A DNA stretch of 28,692 nt, from positions 1-28,692 of the forward strand of contig JAIXRB010000016.1 in assembly GCA_027485405.1 (NCBI GenBank). Reading direction: 5' to 3'. Below are positions 14,438-22,533 of the stretch, in pieces. The stretch's first letter is position 1; every line of letters begins with the position of its first letter. Made by a program: the position numbers and the translations under genes. Below the pieces are notes generated by a model. It saw only the letters and a list, made by a program, of their open reading frames with translations. It did not search any database and had not been told where the DNA came from. Source of the DNA: Leptospiraceae bacterium. GTDB lineage: Bacteria > Spirochaetota > Leptospiria > Leptospirales > Leptospiraceae.

Positions 14438-16870
14438 CTATAGAATTTGTCCCAACAAAAAAGCTAAGAATTGATCACTCGGAATTGGCTTACTATAAAA
14501 ATAGCCTTGGATCACATGGCACCCCATGGTTTTCAATATGTCTCTTTGCTTTTCGTTTTCTACTCCTTCGGCAATAACTTCCATGTCCAAGGACACAGCC
14601 ATATTGATAATGGCCCGGCAGATAGCTCGGTCGTTTTCGTTTTCTTCTATGTCAATAATGAAAGAGCGGTCTATTTTCAAGTAATCCGCATCGATTTTTT
14701 TTAAGTAGCTAAGCGAGCTATATCCGGTTCCAAAATCATCAATCGAGATTTTGACTCCTAGTGTAGATAAGTATTGAAATGACTCAATACTGCGCTCCGG
14801 ATTTTCCATGATTGAACTTTCAGTCAGCTCAATTTCCATTTCGCTAGGGTCTACCTCAGCGGTTCTAATCGTTGTTTCAACTTTTTGTGCCCAACTAGCA
14901 CGCGCCAATTGTTTTCCACTTACGTTTACACTGAGTAACCAATCGTCCTTGTATTTGGATTTAAACTCTTTTTTGATTCGACACGCCTCTTCTAAAACCC
15001 AATCGCCGATGCTTTCAATTAAGCCGGAATCTTCGGCAATTGGGATAAAGTCTACTGGGGAAACCCATCCTTTTTCCGGATGCTTCCATCGTATCAGAGC
15101 TTCAGCACCAGATACCTTTCCTGTTTGAAGTCGAATTTGAGGCTGAAAGAAAAGCTGAAACTCTTTGTTTTGAAGAGCTCTGCGAAGTGCCGATTCTAAA
15201 GTTAAGCGCTTTTCAGACCTCTGGTTCAATTCATCCGTATAAAACTTAAAAGTATTTCTCCCGACTTCTTTAGCTTTATACATCGCTAAATCTGCACATT
15301 TCAATAATTGACTCGTAGAATCACCATCAGTCGGTGACATAGCAATCCCCATGCTAATCGATGTGAAAATTTCTCGATCTGCAATTCGAAAAGGCTGGTT
15401 TAGAATTTTAAATACCTGAAGGGCAAATTGAGCGGCATCATCTTGGTCCTGGACGTTTACTCGTAGAATCCCAAATTCATCTCCACCAAAACGTGCAATC
15501 GTATCTACTTCGTTCTTGAATTTTTGCAACCGAGCGGCAACCATTTGGAGCAGAGTGTCTCCCTTAGCATGCCCGAGCGTATCATTGATGAACTTGAAAT
15601 TATCAATGTCAAAAAAGTAAATTACTATAAACTTATCGGTTGATTGGTGGTTTCTGAGTGCCTGATTCGAATGGTCGGAAAATAAAGTTCGATTGGATAA
15701 ACCAGTAAGAGAGTCATAGAAAGCTAAGTAACCAATTCGTTCTTCAGATCTTTTTCTATCAGTTATATCAATTCCATAACTAATGATTCTTTTCTGGTTA
15801 CTGTATGAATCATGGATGGGAATGTATTTCCTAAGGAGGTATTTCTTTACTTGTGTTCCTTGACTCACAAGCTCTTCGAATTCTACTATCTGGTTTTCAC
15901 GGATTGCTCGGTCTAAAAAGTTTGTTCGCATTCGAGCTATTTCTTCAGGCAGATTTATCTTTTTAACGAGTTCTATGTCAGTCTTAGATTTAATCCAAGA
16001 CTTCATTTCTGGGTGTGAAAACATTACTCTATTCGCGTATTCGTACTCTTTGTTTTCATTCAAAACGGAAATATCAGAATCAATGTTATCTAAAATGAAT
16101 TCGTAAAAAGCTTTCTGATTGTTTAACTCTAATTGAGCCATTCGCTTTTCAGTAACGTCTCGAAAAGTTACCCAGATAGCAAGTTTGCCATCTAAGTCAA
16201 ACATCCGAAAGGAGGTTTCTACGGATATTGTCTCGCCATTTTTAGATTTTAAAAGCGATCCTGAAATAGCGTTATCTTCGACTGAACTCTCTCCCGATTC
16301 CAAATCAGCACCAACTATCAGAGAAAACTCTTTACCTATAAGTTCTTCAGACTCATAGCCTAATGTATGCAATATTCTTCGGTTGGCACTGATGATTCTT
16401 TTTTCAGTCGGATCAATTTGAATCATCATATCCAAAGAGTCCTCGTAAGTGTTTTCGAAAAGGACAAGTCTGCCCTGCACCTTTTTCAATTCCTGTTCTA
16501 GTCGAATATTTTCAATTAAGAGGGTTGCCTGGTTTAGTATCGTCTCAAACTTTTGGAATTCAAATTGAGCATTAGGAAAGAAATGAATTCTAGATCCAAG
16601 GTTATCATATTTTTTGTTATTTGGCAAAGCCTTACCAGGGCTAAGTAATAAGAAAAATGAGTCTTTTACTGATTCTTGAGAGGAAGATAGAATTTGCTCT
16701 GGTATTGTTTCCCAGAAGAAAAACACACCTGGCTTTAAATCTCCAGACTCTATCTCTTTTTCTGACGGAAACGCAGTTAGACTGACAGCGTTCTTTATGT
16801 CCCCTTCTATCTCTTTTGCCAAAGAAAGAACTGTGGGGTGAAAGTAAAGCTTTGCCTCGGACTTAAGCAT
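14438..16870 (-). CDS. PAS-PAS-GGDEF-EAL cyclic-di-GMP signalling protein
   Basis: An 810-aa cytoplasmic protein. Residues 1-115 form an unassigned N-terminal domain. A short coiled coil (about 120-137) leads to two PAS domains (about 140-245 and 250-372; VTFRDVTEKR and YGIDITDRKR are typical PAS exits). The diguanylate cyclase domain carries an intact GGDEF (462-466, RFGGDEF). The position of the RxxD inhibitory site reads NEVD, so the Arg of the product-inhibition site is missing. The EAL domain is complete: EALIRW (590-595), ELTESS, DDFGTGYSSL (711-720), KIDRSFI, AEGVEN and QGYFYSKP. Both activities are therefore possible, and PAS input may set the balance. There are no membrane segments. 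It is first in an operon with the M23 peptidase. Confidence 0.95.
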   Translation of the reverse strand: MLKSEAKLYFHPTVLSLAKEIEGDIKNAVSLTAFPSEKEIESGDLKPGVFFFWETIPEQILSSSQESVKDSFFLLLSPGKALPNNKKYDNLGSRIHFFPNAQFEFQKFETILNQATLLIENIRLEQELKKVQGRLVLFENTYEDSLDMMIQIDPTEKRIISANRRILHTLGYESEELIGKEFSLIVGADLESGESSVEDNAISGSLLKSKNGETISVETSFRMFDLDGKLAIWVTFRDVTEKRMAQLELNNQKAFYEFILDNIDSDISVLNENKEYEYANRVMFSHPEMKSWIKSKTDIELVKKINLPEEIARMRTNFLDRAIRENQIVEFEELVSQGTQVKKYLLRKYIPIHDSYSNQKRIISYGIDITDRKRSEERIGYLAFYDSLTGLSNRTLFSDHSNQALRNHQSTDKFIVIYFFDIDNFKFINDTLGHAKGDTLLQMVAARLQKFKNEVDTIARFGGDEFGILRVNVQDQDDAAQFALQVFKILNQPFRIADREIFTSISMGIAMSPTDGDSTSQLLKCADLAMYKAKEVGRNTFKFYTDELNQRSEKRLTLESALRRALQNKEFQLFFQPQIRLQTGKVSGAEALIRWKHPEKGWVSPVDFIPIAEDSGLIESIGDWVLEEACRIKKEFKSKYKDDWLLSVNVSGKQLARASWAQKVETTIRTAEVDPSEMEIELTESSIMENPERSIESFQYLSTLGVKISIDDFGTGYSSLSYLKKIDADYLKIDRSFIIDIEENENDRAICRAIINMAVSLDMEVIAEGVENEKQRDILKTMGCHVIQGYFYSKPIPSDQFLAFLLGQIL

Positions 16871-17003
16871 ATCTCTTTAAGTAGGATAGATTTTTTTCTT
16901 TCCAATAGGAATGCTTTTTTTTATACTCCGCTCAAAGAATTTGAATAACTCAAAAGACAACCTAACGCATCAAAATGGCCATTGAAATTCTCAATCATAG
17001 AGG

Positions 17004-17021
17004 AATGTCACACAAATGTCA
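17004..17021 (+). repeat. AATGTCA direct repeats, 11-bp period
   Basis: AATGTCA occurs at 17004-17010 and again at 17015-17021, exactly one helical turn apart. Direct repeats with a TGTCA core and 11-bp spacing are the layout of sites bound by PhoB/OmpR-type response regulators. Two copies of 7 bp in AT-rich DNA can arise by chance, so this is only a candidate. Confidence 0.3.
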
Positions 17022-17051
17022 GGGTGTTTACAAAAAGAGAGTGGTCAAATC

Positions 17052-17087
17052 CAATTTGAAATTGATTCGCAGTCGCAATTAGAAATT
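17052..17087 (+). promoter_or_regulatory. Candidate operator of the haem-uptake operon
   Basis: CAATTTGAAATTG (17052-17064) is a perfect 6-1-6 inverted repeat. A second copy, CAATTAGAAATT (17076-17087), matches the first 12 bases at 11 positions, with a 24-bp start-to-start distance. The pair lies 26-61 bp before the lipoprotein ATG and overlaps the best promoter candidate. An odd-spaced AT-rich palindrome before a haem/iron import operon suggests a Fur-family or other metal/haem-responsive repressor, but it does not match the textbook Fur box. Confidence 0.42.
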
Positions 17088-17112
17088 CTGACGAAAGAGG
17101 ATAATAGCCAAA

Positions 17113-17670
17113 ATGAAATGCAAAACTTTACTTTTCTTACTAACATTCAGCTTTTTTGCGGCTTCTTGCCAAAAAGATGAGAAATCTGATACAGAAAACC
17201 TTCAGTTGCTGGCTTTGCTCAGTCTTGGCACGATGCAAGGGGATTGTACTGTTTCCGCCGCTGGTAGAAATCTGACGACATTTGTCACAGACACAACTGG
17301 GACAGGATCAAAATCGGGAGTTATTTCTAAAATTTCCCTGGTTCCGGTAGTGAATCATATTACTTCCCTCTTGAAAATTCAGGCAAGCGTAGGTACGACC
17401 GTAGCGCTTTCCAATACGAGAAGCTTTGGAATTGTTTATGAAAGCAATTCTTGCCCGCTCGTTACGTCGGGTCTGCGCGCTATTGGGGAAGGCTATGTTT
17501 TGACCGCTGGAGCCACTGATTCAAATGCTGAGTTCACGGGTTCCCACAAAATTGATGGTTCTTCCACGATTACATTTACTAGAGCTGGAACCTTTTACTA
17601 TCTTTTCTACCAAATCCCAAGAAGCAATCAATCTGGTTCAATAACCTATGCAATAACAGGCGGTAATTGA
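17113..17670 (+). CDS. Predicted surface lipoprotein of the haem-uptake operon
   Basis: A 185-aa lipoprotein with signal peptide MKCKTLLFLLTFSFFAASC (lipid Cys19), followed by a short charged linker and NLQLLALLSLG, a start often seen in leptospiral lipoproteins. The rest is Thr/Ser/Gly-rich and beta-strand-like, with Cys in GDCTV and SNSCPL that could form a disulfide. I do not recognise a named family. It is the first gene of the operon and its stop overlaps the next start (TTGA), so it probably works with the HmuY-like protein and receptor, for example as a surface ligand-binding or accessory component. AAAGAGG at 17094-17100 is a slightly distant ribosome-binding site. The upstream palindrome may control it. 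Confidence 0.78.
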   Translation: MKCKTLLFLLTFSFFAASCQKDEKSDTENLQLLALLSLGTMQGDCTVSAAGRNLTTFVTDTTGTGSKSGVISKISLVPVVNHITSLLKIQASVGTTVALSNTRSFGIVYESNSCPLVTSGLRAIGEGYVLTAGATDSNAEFTGSHKIDGSSTITFTRAGTFYYLFYQIPRSNQSGSITYAITGGN

Positions 17671-18347
17671 TAAAAGTGATAAATCGAATTTCATTGTTTC
17701 TTTTACTTGGCTTTTCGTTCGCAAATTGTATGCGAATGAATCAGCCTTTAACAGATTCGGATCAATTGGTCCAAGGATTGCTTCTCACCGCAATTCGTTC
17801 TGTGGATCCGAACGCTGTAGACAAGGTAGTGCTGACAAGAAGCGAAACGGACGGGTCAATTCTTACCAGAGTCAATGCGACCAATGAGAACTTTTATATT
17901 TACTTTAGCTTAACGACGAACAAACAACTTCCAGCCTCACAGGCTGGAAGTACTACCTGGGATGTTGCCTTCAATCGCTACAAATTGGCATCGAATAGCG
18001 GTGCAACCAATGCCAATGGACGAGGTGGAGTCTGTTTATCAAATCTAACGAACTTTAGCCAAGCATCGACTACATCTCCTGCCAATCAAAATTGCCCTCC
18101 TTCGGCATTTGTAGTGGATGGAAATGCCACGACACAAGGAATAGGTGGAGTTGCTGGTCAATTCGTAGGAAATCCTTTACTAACGGATTGGTTTAATTAT
18201 CAAATAGGGAACTTAACTACGAAAAACCAAATTTTCATCATTCGCTCTGGAGACGGTTCTAGTTTTTACACTTTTAGAATGGAAAACTATTACAGCGAAG
18301 CTGGTACTTCTGGCTATCCATTGTTTCGCTGGAGAAAAATTCCTTAA
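17667..18347 (+). CDS. HmuY-like haem-binding lipoprotein
   Basis: A 226-aa lipoprotein; the signal peptide ends at FANC (Cys21). The HmuY fold signature is visible: FYIYFSLTTNKQL, STTWDVAFNRYKLASNSG, a Gly-rich loop NGRGGVC, LTDWFNYQIGNLTTKN, IFIIRSGDGSSFYTFRMENYY and a closing GYPLFRWRK. HmuY proteins take haem from host or environmental haemoproteins and pass it to a TonB-dependent receptor, which is the next gene here. The start is a TTG overlapping the previous stop, with AGG six bases upstream; a GTG at 17676 is an alternative. Haem ligands in HmuY-type proteins vary (His or Met), and I cannot assign them from sequence alone. Confidence 0.8.
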   Translation: MIKVINRISLFLLLGFSFANCMRMNQPLTDSDQLVQGLLLTAIRSVDPNAVDKVVLTRSETDGSILTRVNATNENFYIYFSLTTNKQLPASQAGSTTWDVAFNRYKLASNSGATNANGRGGVCLSNLTNFSQASTTSPANQNCPPSAFVVDGNATTQGIGGVAGQFVGNPLLTDWFNYQIGNLTTKNQIFIIRSGDGSSFYTFRMENYYSEAGTSGYPLFRWRKIP

Positions 18348-20414
18348 GTGAACAGATTTGGTTACTTTGCCACACTTTGTGGCTTGGTTCTAATCACCAA
18401 CGGGACTATTCAATCTCAGACAAAGAAAAGTGAAAATCCTAAAGTTGAACCTCCCAAGTCCGAGACAAAGCCAACTGCTCTTCCAGTTCCTGAGGAAGAT
18501 CCTTTAGCGGAAATAGAGAACAAAAATGGAATTGTCATAACTGGGAGTAGAGGGGAACGAAGACTCAAAGACTCAACTGTCACTACTGAAGTCATTTCCA
18601 GAAAAAGAATCGAGCAAACAGGAGCTAGGAACCTGGGCGAAGCTTTAGAAACTCAATTGGGCGTAAACATCACTCCGTTCTTTGGAGGTTCGCAAGTTCA
18701 AATGCTCGGTCTAGATTCTAAATACGTCCTGTTTCTGGTGGATGGGCAAAGGTTTGCAGGAAAATTGAACAACACAGTAGACCTAACTCGATTTAAAGTT
18801 CAAAACATCGAACGAATTGAAATTGTAAAGGGATCATCTTCAGCTTTGTATGGTGCCGATGCCATAGGCGGTGTTATCAATATCATCACCCGACAAACTG
18901 AAAAAGCGGAGCAGTACCAATTTAGAACCAGTTACGGCAACGGAAGATTGAATCAATTTGGAACACAAGGCGAGAAAAACATGACTGCCGATGTGGGTTT
19001 TCGAAACAGTTTTGTGGCTTCTAACTTTACTGGCGGTTTCAATCAATCGGGTGGCTATGACTTAGATAAAAGCACTCCTGCCACTTCCGGGAATGCCTTC
19101 CAAGATGCTAACGTCGCGGGGAACATGCTGTTCAATCCGGATGGAAATTTCAGAGTTCGAACGGGAATCAATTATCTAAATCGAAACCAACAAGGAGTCG
19201 ATTCTACCACTGCGGGTGGGGTCTTTGATCGAACCAATAGAACCAACGATTTTTTAGGCCTCACGGCTTTGGAATATCTGTACGGAAAAAGAAACATGAT
19301 CTCTTTTAGGGGCAACATCTCAAAATGGGAAAACTTGTTTCGAAGAAACCAAAGAGGTTCCGATGAACTCGATTCAAAAGAGTTGAATTCGGAGCTTAGC
19401 TCCCAAGGAATCATTCAGCTCGATCATGAATTGGCGGATAAACATCGTTTGACTGTGGGTATGGAAACCTTTGCAGATGAATTGCAGTCTGATCGGCTTC
19501 CTAGAAAAAATGCGTATCGAACCAGAAGAGCTGTTTACCTTCAAGATGAATGGACAGTGCTCAGCAATGGAATGATTTGGCGATTGGTTCCAGGAATTCG
19601 GCATGACATTGATTCTCAGTTTGGTGGCCAAACAACTCCTAAGCTAGCCACTCGTTTGGACATTACTAAAGACCTTATTTTGCGCGGAAGCTATGGATTC
19701 GGTTTTAGGCCACCATCTTTTCAAGAACTTTTCCTTCGCTTCGAGAATCCAGGTGTTGGCTATGTGGTGGAAGGAAACCCAAACCTAAGACCTGAAAAGT
19801 CGAGAACGGTAAATGCAGATTTGGAATATGCTATGCTCAAGAATTTAAGTTTATCGATAGGAGCTTTTAGGAATGACATAACTGACCTCATTCAATACGA
19901 CTTTGGCTCAGGAAGATCCGAGTTTGCTACTTTTCAATTGAAAAATGTAAACAAAGCGTATACGAGGGGTGGCGAGCTTGGAATGCGATATCGATTATTA
20001 AAGTATTATTCTATTGAAGTGGGTTACAATCATACGGATACTAGAGATTTAACGACCGATAGACCATTAGAAGGCCGTCCATTACACCAAGCAACTTTAA
20101 ATGTATTTTCTAGTCTCCCCGGTGGATGGGAGTTTGCCATTCGTACGAAATGGTTAGATCGAAGGCCGTTCTATAGTACTACTCAAAGCTTTGCTGGAGC
20201 AAGCACTGCATTGATAGAATCGGATCCCCTCAATCCAACACCAGTGGTCTATGGAAGGGCTTTTACATTGCTCAACTTGCGTCTGGAAAAAAAATTCTTT
20301 GATGGTAGAATGTCTGTATTCATTGGTGGCGACAATGTCCTAGACAGGTATGAACTAGTTTACAACCCAATACGCCCTCGGTTTTTCTATGGCGGCTTAC
20401 AAGCTACATTCTAA
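18348..20414 (+). CDS. TonB-dependent outer-membrane receptor, probably for haem
   Basis: A 688-aa receptor with signal peptide (to about residue 23, IQSQ), a Lys/Pro-rich linker, a TonB-box-like GIVITGSRG, a plug domain (TTEVISRKRIEQTGARNLGE to VKGSSSALYGADAIGGVINI, about 80-180) and a beta-barrel ending in ATF with C-terminal Phe. GFRPPSFQELF and EGNPNLRPEKS correspond to the FRAP and NPNL boxes of haem receptors. No His lies between the two boxes, where classical haem receptors have one. The GTG start follows the HmuY-like stop directly, so it is part of the same operon. Transport depends on TonB/ExbBD, not seen here. The last 4 bases overlap the convergent gene's stop. Confidence 0.93.
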   Translation: MNRFGYFATLCGLVLITNGTIQSQTKKSENPKVEPPKSETKPTALPVPEEDPLAEIENKNGIVITGSRGERRLKDSTVTTEVISRKRIEQTGARNLGEALETQLGVNITPFFGGSQVQMLGLDSKYVLFLVDGQRFAGKLNNTVDLTRFKVQNIERIEIVKGSSSALYGADAIGGVINIITRQTEKAEQYQFRTSYGNGRLNQFGTQGEKNMTADVGFRNSFVASNFTGGFNQSGGYDLDKSTPATSGNAFQDANVAGNMLFNPDGNFRVRTGINYLNRNQQGVDSTTAGGVFDRTNRTNDFLGLTALEYLYGKRNMISFRGNISKWENLFRRNQRGSDELDSKELNSELSSQGIIQLDHELADKHRLTVGMETFADELQSDRLPRKNAYRTRRAVYLQDEWTVLSNGMIWRLVPGIRHDIDSQFGGQTTPKLATRLDITKDLILRGSYGFGFRPPSFQELFLRFENPGVGYVVEGNPNLRPEKSRTVNADLEYAMLKNLSLSIGAFRNDITDLIQYDFGSGRSEFATFQLKNVNKAYTRGGELGMRYRLLKYYSIEVGYNHTDTRDLTTDRPLEGRPLHQATLNVFSSLPGGWEFAIRTKWLDRRPFYSTTQSFAGASTALIESDPLNPTPVVYGRAFTLLNLRLEKKFFDGRMSVFIGGDNVLDRYELVYNPIRPRFFYGGLQATF

Positions 20415-22051
20415 AACAGAAAATGAAATGCCAAACCACTTTCTTCGAAGAAACGAGTCTTAGCGTATCGTATACGAACTTCCAAGTTGTCTGTGATTGC
20501 ATATCGCAATGTAGAGTCTACCTTATAGTCATTGGAGTTTTCTGAAATAGAAAATCCATAGTAACTGAATTGAGCTTGGTATTTCCAAGCCCCAAAGTCC
20601 CAAAGAGCCAAGAAATTTCCAGATAAACCTGCTCTTCCGCCATTGTTCAATAGATTTGTTTGGTTTGCTTTCATTCCACCTAATAAAGATAATTGTGGAA
20701 CTAGCTTGGATCCAAATTGTGATCCATCCAATGTAATTCCCCATGCTCCTTCAACCTTAGAAGCTATGGTTCGAATATCTTTCTTACTTTGAGTTTCGAA
20801 GGAAATACTCTCAAATCCCAAATCTAACAAATAACTTTTTGATTTCGTAATATAATTGTAAGGGGCAATAGAAGTAACTTTCAAAATTTGGAAATGATTC
20901 ATTTCCCATTTTTCGGCTTCTAGATATCTTCTCAATCCAAGGTTTAAGAATTGAACCTCTGCATTTTTTGCGTATCCCTTCTCTAAGTTCATTAAGTCAT
21001 GAAAAGCAAGTCTACCCTCTACACTGGCAAAAGTACCCAAAGAAGAATTTCCAACTTCACTCAATATTCGATACGAACCATGACCTTTTTCTGGACCGTT
21101 TTCTAATTCACTGAGAGATTCTTTTAGAGGTTCTTTTGGAGATAGATTTGCTGTGGTACGGAGACTCCTTTGGATCAGTAAATACTGAAAAGAATCACTT
21201 TTTAATGGGTCTTTTCTCGCTTTCAATAACTCATAACTTTGCAAGGAAACAAGGGTATCCAAAGTAGAGGTCGATAGTTTCTCTAAACTGACATCCGTAT
21301 GGTTGTTCTTTTCTGAGTTTGATTTCCATTGTTTCCAAACAGACTCGAGTTCCGCTTTTTCTACATCAGGTAACTCCGAAATCCTTTGCATCAAAAGGTT
21401 CAAATCAGAGGCTCTAAATCTCTTTCGTTTTACAAACCCTGGAATAGAATTGATAGATTTTACTAAGTCTGAAGGCGAAATGGGCCAACGCAAATTCTTC
21501 TGAATTTCTTGGTTTCCCCTTGCCTCATCCAAAACGGTAGCAAGACCATATCCACAGTTTTTATCTAAAAAGTAATATCCTTGTTTGTTGCTTCCTGAAT
21601 TCCAAAGAATTTTTAATAGGCGTTCCAGTTCCTCTTCTGTCAAATTCAGTTGATATTCCCAAATATTGCGACTTTCCCAATGATTGTATTCGATGACTTT
21701 GGTGTAATAAGGAAAAATTGAATATTTCCCTGAATAACCTCCCAATAGTCCTTTTAGTGCATATAGATAAAACGGATCTTCTGGGTTGGCATCTGCAGTA
21801 AAATTGATTCCATAGTTTAAAAGATCCGAATCTTCGTAGTCTTTATTGTTCAATTTTAAGAGCGTATGACCGAACATAGACGCTGGCGCATCCATATAGT
21901 ACGAACTAAAAACCAAAGAAACTGATTTAGTGTTTAGATTTTTTTTCCAATCTTCGAATCTAAGTTCATTTTGATTCTTTTCTTCAGCGGAAAGAATCAA
22001 AATGGGGAATAGAAAAAGAAAGATTGATGCGTAGGTTTTTAAAAATTGCAG
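20411..22051 (-). CDS. Lnb/DUF4105-domain protein with predicted C-terminal outer-membrane beta-barrel
   Basis: Residue numbers are from a TTG at 22000, which gives 529 aa. The N-terminal domain (about 25-200) matches the Lnb_N/DUF4105 family: YYMDAPASMFGHTLLKLNN with a conserved His, and LDKNCGYGLATVLDEARG with a conserved Cys. Bacteroidota Lnb proteins N-acylate lipoproteins, but most family members are uncharacterised. From about residue 300 the sequence has alternating strands and ends in HFLF, like an outer-membrane barrel. The open frame continues upstream and encodes LKTYASIFLFLFPILILSA then EE, an ideal signal peptide that starting at the TTG would cut in half. The only possible starts that include it are CTG at 22051 (used here) or ATT at 22063, both overlapping the DUF3015 gene's stop. 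Confidence 0.8.
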   Translation of the reverse strand: MQFLKTYASIFLFLFPILILSAEEKNQNELRFEDWKKNLNTKSVSLVFSSYYMDAPASMFGHTLLKLNNKDYEDSDLLNYGINFTADANPEDPFYLYALKGLLGGYSGKYSIFPYYTKVIEYNHWESRNIWEYQLNLTEEELERLLKILWNSGSNKQGYYFLDKNCGYGLATVLDEARGNQEIQKNLRWPISPSDLVKSINSIPGFVKRKRFRASDLNLLMQRISELPDVEKAELESVWKQWKSNSEKNNHTDVSLEKLSTSTLDTLVSLQSYELLKARKDPLKSDSFQYLLIQRSLRTTANLSPKEPLKESLSELENGPEKGHGSYRILSEVGNSSLGTFASVEGRLAFHDLMNLEKGYAKNAEVQFLNLGLRRYLEAEKWEMNHFQILKVTSIAPYNYITKSKSYLLDLGFESISFETQSKKDIRTIASKVEGAWGITLDGSQFGSKLVPQLSLLGGMKANQTNLLNNGGRAGLSGNFLALWDFGAWKYQAQFSYYGFSISENSNDYKVDSTLRYAITDNLEVRIRYAKTRFFEESGLAFHFLF

Positions 22052-22533
22052 GCCTTGCTTAATATTGGGTCTTTCTTAACCAACTCTTGGACATTCGAAA
22101 GAATCAGATCCGAATCAGTCTTTGTTCCCGAAGTGAGAATTTGTGATAATTGAGACTTTGTTACCAGACCAAGTTCTTTGGAATGCAATGGGCATCCCAT
22201 TAAAGTGGCAAGAGCTTGCAACCGTTCACCCTCACCTCTGGAAAAATCCAAAATCAAAGTAGGATAGTTGTAATGAACAAAAAGCTTTTGAGCTTTTTCT
22301 GATCTTACAACTCCATCATTGGTACAATTCGATGTACCAGAAGTGATTCCTAGGGTCTGAGAGGAAGTTGCTACGTTAGTTGTCGCCGCTAATACTTGGC
22401 CGATATCATTCTTCCAAGCTGGAATTTGAGAACCAAGTCCACAACCAGCCATTCCATAGTTCCCAGCATAAAGTTTACTTACACTAAAAGCAGTTAATTG
22501 AAATAGGATAAGAGCACTAAAAAATCGATTCAT
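22039..22533 (-). CDS. DUF3015-family exported protein
   Basis: A 164-aa secreted protein. I chose the ATG giving MNRFFSALILFQLTAFSVS because it produces a signal peptide cleaved near LYA-GN and overlaps the previous stop (TAATG); an upstream in-frame extension has no signal. The mature protein has the DUF3015 hallmarks: GMAGCGLGS, QVLAATTNVATSSQTLGI and TSGTSNC, with conserved cysteines. The family's role is not known; members are small periplasmic or outer-membrane-associated proteins. The 3' end overlaps the start of the Lnb-like barrel protein, and the TAATG junction links it to the upstream small gene, so the three genes form one coupled unit. Confidence 0.85.
   Translation of the reverse strand: MNRFFSALILFQLTAFSVSKLYAGNYGMAGCGLGSQIPAWKNDIGQVLAATTNVATSSQTLGITSGTSNCTNDGVVRSEKAQKLFVHYNYPTLILDFSRGEGERLQALATLMGCPLHSKELGLVTKSQLSQILTSGTKTDSDLILSNVQELVKKDPILSKACNF

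Larger units (their letters stand above)
16871..17112. promoter_or_regulatory. Divergent regulatory region between the GGDEF-EAL gene and the haem-uptake operon
   Basis: This 242-bp stretch is the largest non-coding gap in the window and must hold promoters for both directions. It contains a T-rich run near the GGDEF-EAL start, a pair of AATGTCA direct repeats 11 bp apart, three GAAATT elements, and a palindromic 13-mer close to the haem operon (the last two are listed separately). I see no small ORF and no RNA gene. No unambiguous -35/-10 pair stands out. TTGAAA at 17056-17061, with a weak TTAGAA 17 bp later, is the best candidate for the forward operon, and it overlaps the palindrome. Confidence 0.6.

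Noticed and set aside
14420..14440. GGDEF-EAL and M23 genes in the same frame separated by a single stop codon and six codons, suggesting stop-codon readthrough
   Set aside because: The downstream product starts with its own signal peptide, which a readthrough fusion would bury, so chance frame agreement is the simpler explanation.
20440..20453. Perfect palindrome TTTCTTCGAAGAAA
   Set aside because: It lies inside the coding end of the Lnb-like protein, where Phe-Phe-Glu-Glu codons produce it, and it has no T run after a stem suitable for termination.
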